A DNA stretch of 64,000 bases from Clusia tigrina (Eukaryota > Arthropoda > Insecta > Diptera > Clusiidae): the NCBI GenBank assembly GCA_920105625.2, contig OV050033.1:2212001-2276000 (forward strand), read 5' to 3'. Positions 45,801 through 57,800 of the stretch are shown piece by piece (positions within the stretch are counted from its first letter, which is position 1; every line of letters starts with the position of its first letter). The position numbers and the translations under genes are program-made. The notes under the pieces are model-generated. The model made no database searches, was not told the DNA's origin, and worked only from the letters and a program-made list of their open reading frames with translations.

Positions 45801-48800
45801 ATATTTTTGTGATTTTGCAAATTAAAGAAACATGTTTTCAAGTGTAAACTTTGCAAGGAGCAAAATAAAAAAAATAAAATCAGAAAAAACATTTCAGCGG
45901 CGCGGTGATTGAAACGCTGCTTGAGTTCATTTCTCAAATTTGTTTGAGGTTACTTCTGTAAGGCTTTACAAAGGCCATTATAACACCAATGACGTTTGAC
46001 CAGCTCAGGCCCCATTTGACTCGTGTATTCCCTCCATTGTGAGCTCAATCTGCAAGCGCCCTCGGGTGCAATAAGCAAAAGCGTAACGTAGGCAGCGCCA
46101 CGATCCATTCACAATAGATTTCTTCCGACACAGTTGTGTTGTTGCTGTAATAGTGTTGTTGCGCTACGTTGCGCTTTCGCTAATTGTGGGGCGCAGAACG
46201 GGAAGCGACCTTAGTAAAGTCGGTCAGTGCCGATCAAACGCCAAACGTGCAACAACAAAGTAAGCGATATAAGAAACTGTGTGGCAGAAAGTAGTGTGAA
46301 ACATTTATATTAACGCTTGGAGCGATAGAGAGAGAGAGAGAAAGCTAAAGAGAGCTTGTTTTGGTGCGCCACAAAAAAAAGAAGACAATTTTCATCTGCG
46401 TTGCACTCACAAAATATTCGCTCGTCGAACGACAGTGCGCATAATCGAGCGGTTCGGAGAGGGTGGAGTTGCGCAAGCCCACTTCACCCTCCGCATCTAA
46501 GTCCTCGTCGATCTTAATGCCGATGCGCGAACCAGGCGCCGAGGCGTACGAGCGTTGGCGCATGTACATTTGCCGGCGATATTCGACGCTGTGCATGTCC
46601 TTCCAAACCTTTTCGAGGGGAGATTTGTGTATGTGGACGAAGGGGGTGTACAGAGAGAGATAGGCGGGGAATAAGTGTTCCCCAAATTAATGCAAGGGCA
46701 TGCAAATTGAAGTTTTGTTAAAAAAATTCATCGAAATGTATGCGACTGGACTCGGGCACCTATTCCACCCAACACATTTCTTTCACTCAGCAATCCTTCA
46801 ACTATTTTCAATGCAGTTTAGTTCTCCAGTTTCGGGCTTGAAGAGTCACTTTGAGGAGTGAGTGCTTAAGTGAATTATGGTTGGGTCAAATAGGTCCCTG
46901 GTATTAAATTTGACGTAAATTATTCAATAAAAGCCTATTTACTCACATCGATCAACGTCTTGCGGCGATTCATTTTCTTCTCGCTTTGCGTGATCTTGTC
47001 CTCATCCTCCAAGTAGTCCACCTCGTCGTCGATGAGGTCCAACTCAAACTTGTCGTCCATGTCCTCGAACATGTAATAATCGCCCGCGCGCACCGCTGCA
47101 CATACACACATACAAGATTACAGAGTTAGTATAGATCGGGAAAAATATCGGGCAATTAGCGTATCCGCCTACTGAAGTAGTACACGAGTACGTCATATAT
47201 ACGGGTATATTAAGTAAGTACAATAACAACAAGGCATGGATTATGTACAGATATGTACGTATTATATACTATTATATATTGCTGCAGGTCCACATAACAC
47301 AGATTATATACACATACAGATACGAGAGTAACGATAAATAAGTACACAAATATACACACACACTATCAAGACAAATAAAGTGGCAAGAAATTGAAGAATA
47401 AGAAAGAGGATTATAGGAAAATAGGAGCTATGATGCGAATTAAATGAGTAATTATTCAGAATAAGTCTTGAGAAGAGCAGAAGCCGTGTATAGAGTTAAG
47501 TAAAATATCTGAGCGTTTAAGTACAAAAGCCTCAATGCATTCCAGTATCAGAACAACAACAACAACCAGCGTAGTTGGTAATCAATTCAAAATGAAAATA
47601 TCCTTCCATACCCTTGCCATACAATAAGCATCTAAGCTTTTTAACCCAATTTAAGGATGATGAGGCACCCAACGCTATTCGATCGAAATATAAAAAGAAG
47701 CTCCGTGAAAGATGTTTTTTACAGTGTAGTTGATTAGTGTTAATTTAGCCCTAGTGCAGAGAGGTGGAGCCTGCTGTATAAATCTACAGAGCAGCAGGAC
47801 GATGAAAGAGCTAAAAAGTGATATCTCTAAGCCCGGAATCATTAGGAAATTAAGCTAGATTATTATTATATTAAACTCTGAATCATTAGGAAAATAAAGC
47901 GAGATTAACAGCTGTGGCGAGTTAAGCTCGTTCATCGTTTTGCTTGCAATGAGATCAACCACACGAAGTTGAATCTTCACAGCAATGCTCACAGAACAAT
48001 TTCAAAAAACCCAGGGAGGGAAGAGTAAATTGTCTGCTTGTAATAATTTAAACTGGATCATGATTAAAACCGGAGATTGAACCGCGTTGAAAGATAATAT
48101 TGTGAGGATTTACCAATCTAACAAAATCCTTTAAGAGATTCATCATGAAATTGCAGTGTGATCAATTAATCGTTTCTATGGTAACTCAATATAAACCTCC
48201 AGAAGTGGTGACACAATCTTAAGGCATGTCCAGACCTATCTGTGGTTTACCGTATGCGATTGTGGTTGGAAACTGAGCATGCTTTGAAATAAAACCCGCT
48301 GCATTCATAAGGAACACAAACCCGAAACTTAATAGATTAAGATTGAACATGAAAAACGTCCCATCTTCCAATAAAACCCCAGTATTTAGTATTCCTACCC
48401 CTGGTAACGACAGGTCCTTGAAATGTATGTGCATATTTGCTAATTAGCTAAGTAAACAAAATACATAAATACAATAAATCAATAGTTGTAGGTATATAAA
48501 TATGTATAGGTCTGTTCGGCGACGGCTCTATCCGCCCTGGAGCAGGCAAAGGCTGTGCAAGTAGTAAAGTTATCCCTCAACGCTACTCCAGGTGGAGATA
48601 CAGCAGTCACCGAGCAGTACAGGTCTGTTCGGCGACGGCTCTATCCGCCCTGGAGCAGGCAAAGGCTGTGCAAGTAGTAAAGTTATCCCTCAACGCTACT
48701 CCAGGTGGAGATAGAGCAGTCACAGAGCAGGCCGAGCAGACTTGATATGTATATATAACGCGACCTGAAGTAACAACAGTTCATATATAAAGTATACGCA

Positions 48801-51800
48801 TACGAGTATAATTAAAGCTACAAGGAAACAAGGATAATGTTGTATTTATAAAAAGAAATTGAAGATAATATAAAATAGGAGTGAAAAAGGAGCTTGGCAC
48901 GATGCTTTATAATGAAAATCTTAATAAAATTGTTTACAAACAAAAAAAAAAGGAAGTAGAAACCAAGCAACAAAATTAAGTATAGAGAGCGGAAGGAAGA
49001 TGCCGGTGCTGCTCGAAACGCAAGAACGCTAACACAAAATCAAATACTTAGACTAATAAAATATAAGCTGAATATACTTGGAAAGAAATTGGAGGCGTAA
49101 ATAATATGAACAATCATAAATGCGGCCGCCAGCGACGCGGCCACCTCCGCAAAGGAAGCCGCCATACGCCTGGAGACCGCACAACATTTGTGTACAATGA
49201 AAATATGCAATAATGAGAAACATTCCATTGGTGGAGTAATTCAAAGGCAACAAATAAAGTATAAAAAGTTGTTGTTTACCCTGTGGATGCGTTTTAATCT
49301 CTTTCTTTTTCAGTTGTCTTATGCCAGGAACTGGATAACCATGTTCTAAAAATATGCATGAAGGAAATAAACGAAAGAAAATAAAAAATTGAAAAAATTA
49401 AACAAAGAAATAAAAATTGTGATTGAAAAAAGCGTAAAAAGGCAACTTAAATTTATATCAATAGCAGCGAGATTTGGAGGAAAACGAGAGACTGGAGCGG
49501 CTGGCTTGGTACAATCGCAGACAACATGTAACTAGCTATGCAGGGCCTGAGAGTCCTCTGAGGTCCTGCAAGGAGCCTCGATTCAAGCGTGCGACCAAAC
49601 TACGCTTCCTCATAGAGCCGAGCAGACGGCAACATTTGTTCAGTTCATTGTGTTTGCGCTTGGAAGAGCTGTAAATAGAGCTCTCTTCCAAGACGTTACC
49701 GTCTGCCCACGACTCGTGGTGCATCCAGTTAGATGTTGTCTGCGGTACGAGGCTATCAAATCACCCTGTATATCAGGGGGTTAAGATGACGGCGCATTTT
49801 CAAATACTTTCGAATTCGCGAATAGGCTTAAAAAGGAATTTAAATGCTAAAATCTTAAAACTAAGTTAAGGAAAAAGGTTCCATCTAAGGAAGAAAAAAA
49901 TCCCAATCGGTCGTGGAATCAGGATATAACGTACAAATTAATGAGGAAAATAATGCCCAAATATTAAAAAGTAAATGGAAGAAAATTCAACAAATATGAA
50001 CATTTTTTCTCTTTCAGTTTCATTCTCGTTTTATTGAATATGATAAAAAATCGCTATTTACATCAGTCACTTCGGGGATGCCTGCGCGCAGAAATAAAAC
50101 CACTCTATAGACGTGTTATTTACAAACAATTCAGTGCGTTTTAACATAGTTTTTCTTATAAAATTATTCTGTTTCTTTAATTTTTCATAATTTTTTGCTA
50201 ACACATTCGGAAAAGTTCACTTTGTACAAAGAGAGAGAGAGAGAGAGAGAGAGGTGGAGTGAGAAAGAGAGAGTTGAATGGTGACGAAAAAGCAAGTAGT
50301 TCCAAATACATTGTCCATGCAGCGTAGACTCGGCGACTTCAAGCATCAACGAATCCAAATAGTAGGCCGTACCGACTGGTCCCCAGCTGTTGGGGCGGGC
50401 GGCAGCGCTCAGGTAACTCTCTTCGCGCGCCCAAGACACGTTGCTGTAGCGCCGGCGTTCGTTCTGCAACGCGCCCTGGTCGTCCATGGAATAGGTGGCA
50501 TTGCCCATGCTCAGGTGACGCCGGTGCAGGGACTTCTCACGCAAGGTAACGGTTACGTCTTCGGGGGCCTACGTGTTAAGGGGGTAGTCACATTTTAGAT
50601 TGTGGCAAATGTTTTGCTAAATTTCGAAAATATTTTGTATAACTCCTTCCTCAGCATGCTACAAGCAAAATAAAATACTCCCAGGAATATTAAGTGGGAG
50701 TGTGTCACGAACACCCTCCCACTTCCATACACTCTGTTTATAAAGCTATTTTCTTTCCCAATTGCAGCGTGGAAGCAGACTACCTTCTCATCAAAGTCAA
50801 AAACAAACTATAAAAAGAGTCAATAGCCTTCTTATAGAGTTCAGATTTATAAGAGACATTGTAAGCCTTTACAATGCCTCTATATAAAAACTACCAATAG
50901 CATTAATATAGAGATAAGCTTTATAAAAGACAATGTAAGCCTTTACAAAGCTTTCCTATAGAGGTCAGCTTTATAAGAGACTGTAAGCCTTTGCAAAGTT
51001 TCAAAAGATTTATAAGAGACACTGTAAGCCTTTACAGAGATGGGTGGGCCTCACACATCTGTCCATATTCCAAGAGTGTTTCATGCTGCTAGGGTCGATA
51101 TGCCACGTAGTGCATAAGATGAACATTTCAATCGAAGTTTTCCACTGCTGAACACATCTGACTTGGCCCAAACACCTTCTTAAATTCATCATGGAAGGCA
51201 AAGCTTGCTTCTGCTAAATGCATCTCACGTCTGCCTAAACAATCCTTGAATTGTCCAAGTACGTAAGTCAAGGCATCATTTTTCCCCAGCTCTCCTTCCA
51301 ATGCTTCACGAGCGTCAATGATTTTCCTACTCCTATTAACATATAATTTGATTCCTTCAAGATTCAAGACCATCTCAAGTATAAATTGGATTCACAAACA
51401 AGATCAGACCACATCCCTGAATAGTGCAGTGGTTCAAGCGACCCTAGCAAAGCTCTACACAAAACCCCGTTGCCTTTCTCTGTTTCCCCACATACTTCTG
51501 CATCAGCCCTTGTATCTTTGGGGGCACATTTAATCGAAACGGTTTCATTCCAGGACACTGCGTTGACCGAGGACTGCCGACGATGCCGCATAGAAACGCC
51601 ACCATTCGCGGTTAAATTGGAGGAAATCACCGAACTGCCGCCACTCACATTCACACTCAGACTGCACGATGTCGGCACAGCTGTCAGAATGGGCGGCAGG
51701 AGAGTGTGCACGGTGGTGGGGGGCTGTACTCCGACCTACAATGCCACAAAAATGTAAACAAATTGATAGTGCATGCAAAAAAGAACTTAACGTGGCCAGC

Positions 51801-54800
51801 TGGCGGGGCGAACACTTCCGACGACTCCGTAGAATCCTCCTCTTCTTGGAGAGGCGCCGCCATTAGATCCGAATTCGGTGCAGAGCACACAGACAGACGG
51901 TTAACGTCCAAAAATCCTTCGAAGGGTATGGTCAAGTGCTCCGAGCTGGGGGTGTTTGGCTTCAAATGTGTTTGCAGACTATAATTGAAGAGACTCGTGG
52001 TAAGACATGTGCCACCTACTTGTTCACACTCGTGCACTCCAGCAGCTGCCAGGCGGCCTCCATGCAAGGCGTTCAGTTCCGCACAATCTGCGCATTCAAC
52101 GCGTATGCGTTGTGGCGCTCGAGTGAGAGTGTCCTGCATAAGTTCTGCCTGATCCTCAGAGCTGCCATTTGTACTGGCACTGTCAGTGGTGGAGCACTCA
52201 TCGCTCAACATTTGTGCATCCAGGTCGCCGTCTTCCTCCTCGGGTGTGTGATATCCTGAGCCTTGGCAGGAGGAGAAGCTGCTGTCGCGCGCCAATGGAG
52301 CAGCTTCGATCACCTCAGCTTCGGCTAAGTTTTTTGATGAATTATGAATTTTTGTACTCGGTTAAAAAAAACTTCACATATTTTCAGGCGCCAGCCTCAA
52401 AAGAATTTTCCACTCAAAAATGCGTTGGGAGAAATTCAACTCTTAAAAACAAAACACTTCAACACAAGAAACCGAAAAGAAACCACAATAAACACACGGC
52501 AGACGCGCGGTAAATTGCTGGGGGCGGGGCGGGGCGGGGACTCAGTATAAATACACAAAAATAATCAAACTGAACTGCCATAGCGGAGGGGGTGATAAAG
52601 GTCTGCTCAGTGGCAAAACCTCAGCGGAAGCTTACCATCGAAGTGCGTCGGCTTGTCCACGGGCTTCAGCATCTTCTGCTGGGTGGCGCGTATCTTCTCC
52701 ATTTTGCGTTTGATCTTCAGCAGCACCTCCTCTTCGTGCAGGTGGCGATGCTCGATTTGCTTCTGCCGCAAATCTTCTATGATCTCGGCACCTCTGCAGG
52801 CGGCATTTCATCAACACTGACTCGTATATAAATATTTGGACTTACCTGGAAGCCAGAATACTGTTGGCCTTTGTGTCGATGATGATGTGGCAGAAGTAGT
52901 GCGACTTGAAGATGCGCATCTGGAAGAGCAAAAAGGCGAAGCATATGGCGTCCCACAACAGCGCCACTTGCATCCGCACCGCCGGACAGTCCCCGGCGCC
53001 GAATGTCTCCTCGTCGTTCGACGGAATCACCACTTGATGCGAGGCACACGATATGCCCACCATGTGCACCAGCCAGCAACAGTTCGTGGTAAGTGGCTGC
53101 ATGAAGATGCAACCGGCCATTTGCAGGCAAGTCTTGATTAGAATGTTGGCCACATTGTAGGTTATCAGCCAGTTCCAGCGCCGCACAATGGTGTGTATGG
53201 GGCGCAGGTAGAACTCGGAGCCCTGCCAGAGGAACATGAAGGCGCCCACCAGGTAGCCGAGCGCTAGCAGGTCTCCAATGTTGGTGCCCGCCAAGAACAC
53301 CACCGCCAGCGTCACCCAGTAGAAGCCGCAGAAGACGGCGTTCTTGAACACATCCAGGTAGTTGCGTATGTTCGAGAGGAAGTCACGTGTGGGATTCTCG
53401 AAATTCAACTGACCCAAGCGCGCGATGTCATTAACCACGCTTTTGTTGTTTCCGCCTGGGTATTCGACGCCGGGCAAGGCATTCGTCTCAATCTTGAAGA
53501 CGCGCTTCTGCCGATTGATGAAGAGCAGCAGAACGAAGTCGAATATTAACTTTGAGACGTGGCTGAAGTGCAGATTGCCTGGCAGCATGGCCCAGCGCTG
53601 TATGGATTCCGAATAGGGCGAATTTGTCCAAGGATAGTCTGAAAGGGGGAGCTTAAAAGTGCTCAAAAGCAACAAAGTGGGAGCAAACAAAAAACTCACA
53701 TAAACACAAGTTGGGGGGGAAACCCACTAAAACTATGTACTGCAGGAATATGGAGATGCCTATGAAGCACTGAAAGACGCCCCAGATTTTGGCACACTTG
53801 GGCCGGTCGAAGCAGAGCAGCACGAACAACCAGACCGCGTACGCCACGGCCACGACGTCCTGTCGAAAGGTGATGGTGGTCACCAGCGATATCATCGATA
53901 TTTCCATGCCGAACTTGTAGTAGCCGTAGTTGAAGAGGTACTTCACCATGCCTTCCAGATTCTTCTCGGCATCGTCGCGCACCACGTGCGGGAAGAGAAC
54001 TTTCGGCAACGCCGGCTCCGTACCGCCGTATATGTTGCGCATTTGGTGCTGACGCAGGCTGACCACCGCATGCAGGGTGACGATCACCATGTAAATGATG
54101 TACCGCTTTAGCAGACCCATCAGACCGCCGGTGGCATCCGACGTCTTCGACAAGCCGAACCAGTCGGCATTGTTGCCCTTCTCCCCGTTGTTCTATACAG
54201 GGAAATGGAGCAATTTCTCCGTTAATAAAAGGCATTTAATTAACAACCAGGTTCGATTATCGGCTCTGGGACGCTGTCGTCAATGTAGCTAAAGCGCAAG
54301 CATTTGGTGACAAGGAGGACTAGCTTGTGGGATGCGAAGGGTACACAAAATGAGGCTAGATTGCTAGATGGCGCTGTTAAACGATTGCCAGACGGATAGA
54401 ACCGGTAATCGCTTCACTAAGATAGCACCTATACTCGTATTTGTCTCTCTCTCTCTCTCTCTCTCTGTCATTCACTGTACGTGATACGTGACAACTGATT
54501 AGCGGCCGTTTATAGCGCCATCTACAAGTGTGTTTCAGAGCTATCATCAATTCGTAGTGTAACAATGCAACTTGGCATCACTGTCCGAAGTACCTAAATC
54601 GAACTGACATCGCCACTTACGCATCTTGGCTCCGGTTTTTTGTTGCATATCGATAGAAACTCCACAATAGGAACTTCAAGCGCCCAGGCTGATGAATCGA
54701 ACCCTGTTAATATGAACTTCTTGCAGAGCCAACTTACGCAAGCGATGTCATAGTGACTGTGATCCAAGTAGGCGATCTGGTAGATCATTTTGGACAAAAT

Positions 54801-57800
54801 GATCACGGTCACAACGAAGGAAATAATGCGACTGACGAATATTTGCACGGAAGTGCGCGAAATTACGCCAATCAAACAGAGTCCCACGAAGACCACATGC
54901 AGCAGGCACACCTAAAAGTATGCAACAGGTGAGTCGAGTAAATCAATTTAATAGATAACTGCGGTGTATAAATTTATGAGCTTTTCAGTAGCAACTGAAA
55001 ATATGCCTCACTTCACTCCAGTGGGGCATATTTTTAGGTGTCTTCCAAGCAACCGAAGGGTTAAGGCTACACAATTGTGGATCAGCGTGAATGCATTCAT
55101 GAGTGGTTTTGGACGAACCTCGAACTGTGAAGTTTACAAGCAAACCACACAAAATCTTGATTGGCATGTAAAGTGCTTCCAAAAAGGATAATGAATGCAT
55201 TCACTGGAGATCTCTCTGAGGCCTCACACACTCACCTCACTAACACTGCACACAAATGCGGATATGTAAACGACTTTAATGAAGTGCAACTCCATGAACC
55301 GCCAGAAGCAGTTCTTGAAATTTTTCATTATTCGCACACTCTTGTGTTTGATTTTCTTGAGCGTGACGCGTATTAAGTCGCGTATGGACTCCTTCAGAAC
55401 CGTGGCGTCAATGGTCTGCAATTGCAGCTGGGAGCGTCTGCTTTCGGTCTCGCTTAATCTGCGTCTGGTCGACATGGAGGAGTTACTCGGTAACGGCACC
55501 GGCGGCTGCTGCAGTGATTCAATGAAACGCTTATGGAAGTAATGCACTTGTATAACAGTGAGTATGACGATGATTGTGGGTGACACCAAGTGTAGAAACA
55601 AGTCTTTAGTTTTGTAGCGCTCCAAGCCGATGTCAGATTGGCTGAAAAGGATAATAGAAACATGAACAGGATAATAGAAACAAATTTCCCTAAAGAAGCA
55701 GTAAAGACGAAGAAGTTTCCAGGAAGGTTCTCTGTTTTTTGGTTGCCGTAGTGCGATCATAGCAAACAGGAAGAGCTTTTGAGTATTTCTTGAGGTGCCT
55801 GAAAATATGCCAATTTTGGTCACCCAAATGTGGGTGTGGTTGTATTGAAAAAGTGTAGCATATTTTCAGGTGCCTCACAATCTCGCAGTGTGATCCGTTA
55901 TGATCACAACTTTATGCAATCTATAACTTTATAAGCCTTCCAATGGTTAAATGTGGAAAAATATATGCCGCCATACTCAAATCACTTACAGCGTTTCCGA
56001 TATATTCAAATAGTAATTCCAGTACTCATCAAATTTGTCAAATTGGTAGGTGTAGATCAATATCAATATGAACATGGCATAGAAGATCAGGAACAGCCAA
56101 AAGCCGTACATAACTTTGACCCAAGCTTTGGATGACGACTGAAAGACGAGCAGGAAGAACAGGAATAGCGCCATGTAGCAGATCCGAAATCCGGTCATAT
56201 TCTTGCCGGTTATTGCGCACAGGAATATCACCAACACCAGCAGCCATATCCAGAGACGGACGAGCAAATTCTTGATGATAACTCCAGCTTTCTTTAAGAA
56301 TTTCGAAGTCTTTTTGGTGTCGGACCCCAGCTGCAGTGGGGTTATTAGACCCACATGCGAGTGTCGCTTCAACGTTTTCTCTTTGCAGAACTGACGGAGC
56401 GTCACCCAAAACATCAGCAGGAAGGAGGTTTTCACAATCAGCGGCACGCAAGGCTGCATGCCATGCGCCTGCGGACGATCGATACCGATTTGAGCCAGAT
56501 TTATTCCGGTGGTCTGTGAAATAGAACGAGTGTAAGAACAAAATCAGGCGGCAATTGATTGAAGGAAGCTTTTGCGTCGAGATCCGTTCATAGCACTTGT
56601 GACTTGTTTTTGGAACACAAGTGCTACGATGAATATGAATGGATTGATGAGTATCCAAATATGCTTCAGAGCTCATGAATGCATTCACTCCAGCTCGATC
56701 GGTCTACTCACAAAATCACGGAGGATACCTACATCAACTTTCGCTGGCAGTTCATCGTTGGTCAAATTCATGCCGTAAATGTACTGAGCCACCAGCAACA
56801 ATTCGGCGTAGATGACGATGAAGGGGCTGGAGCGCATCATAGCCTTGCGCTGGTTCGGTATCATCCACAGCACATTCGCCCAGAGCAGTAGCACAAATGT
56901 CAGCCAACTGTGGTAAACGATGGACCAAGCCTGAAAGTATGCCACAAAAAAGCAAAATAAAAATATAATGCAGAGATAGAGGAGATCGCAGGACTCACCA
57001 TCATTAGTATATTGGTGAATATATAACTGTTCTGATATATAAAGCCGCCCACGCTGACGAAGCCATACCAGATCTGTTCGAATATGGAAGGCGTCAGGTC
57101 GCTCAATCGCCGATCGCCCTGCAACGTGTCGAGAGGAATATCGTTCCCGCCCGTTATGGCCTCGGTTTCGAACAGGGCGTCCGCTTGATTGGGGTTGCTG
57201 GATTTCTTGCGTGTGTTATGACGCACAAGCTGAGGAATTATGAAACGAAAGTGAAACCATTATAAACCGTTCAAAGAGAGAGGGAGAGAGACACACACAG
57301 AGATAGCGTAAATAGTGAGAATGAGTTATAGAGATGAGGAGGAATTGTACAACACGATGGGTTAAATAAAGAATACACCTGGAAAACGAACCAATCATAG
57401 GTGACAATGAAACGGCACAAACACTCATGAAAGTGGAAGTTTGTTACAGAGCACCACAGAAATGGACGAGTCCCGCCAAATGACAAATGAGGCTAAACTG
57501 TTGTAATTCAATGACTTTGTACAATTTTTCTCGGGTGAGGGTGAAATGAGAGAATGTCCTTTGCTTTTCTGTGATTTGCATGTACGCTACTGCGATACGC
57601 TTAGCTAGAGTGTGACACAAACAGGGTGCTTAATAGATGCAGATACAGTAAATATGAATGAGACTAAATTCTACGCATAGGCCCGACACCGGACCACAAA
57701 AATACGAGTACCTCTTAAATGTAAAACGAAACGAACCAAACACAAATGGATCACACACACACACTCACACCAAAAATGTTAGCACAGTTATAAATAATTA

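Noticed and set aside
51669..52259. Plus-strand open frames opposite 51.7-52.3 kb
   Set aside because: Antisense of Piezo disordered exons, whose minus-strand phases connect to exons on both sides.
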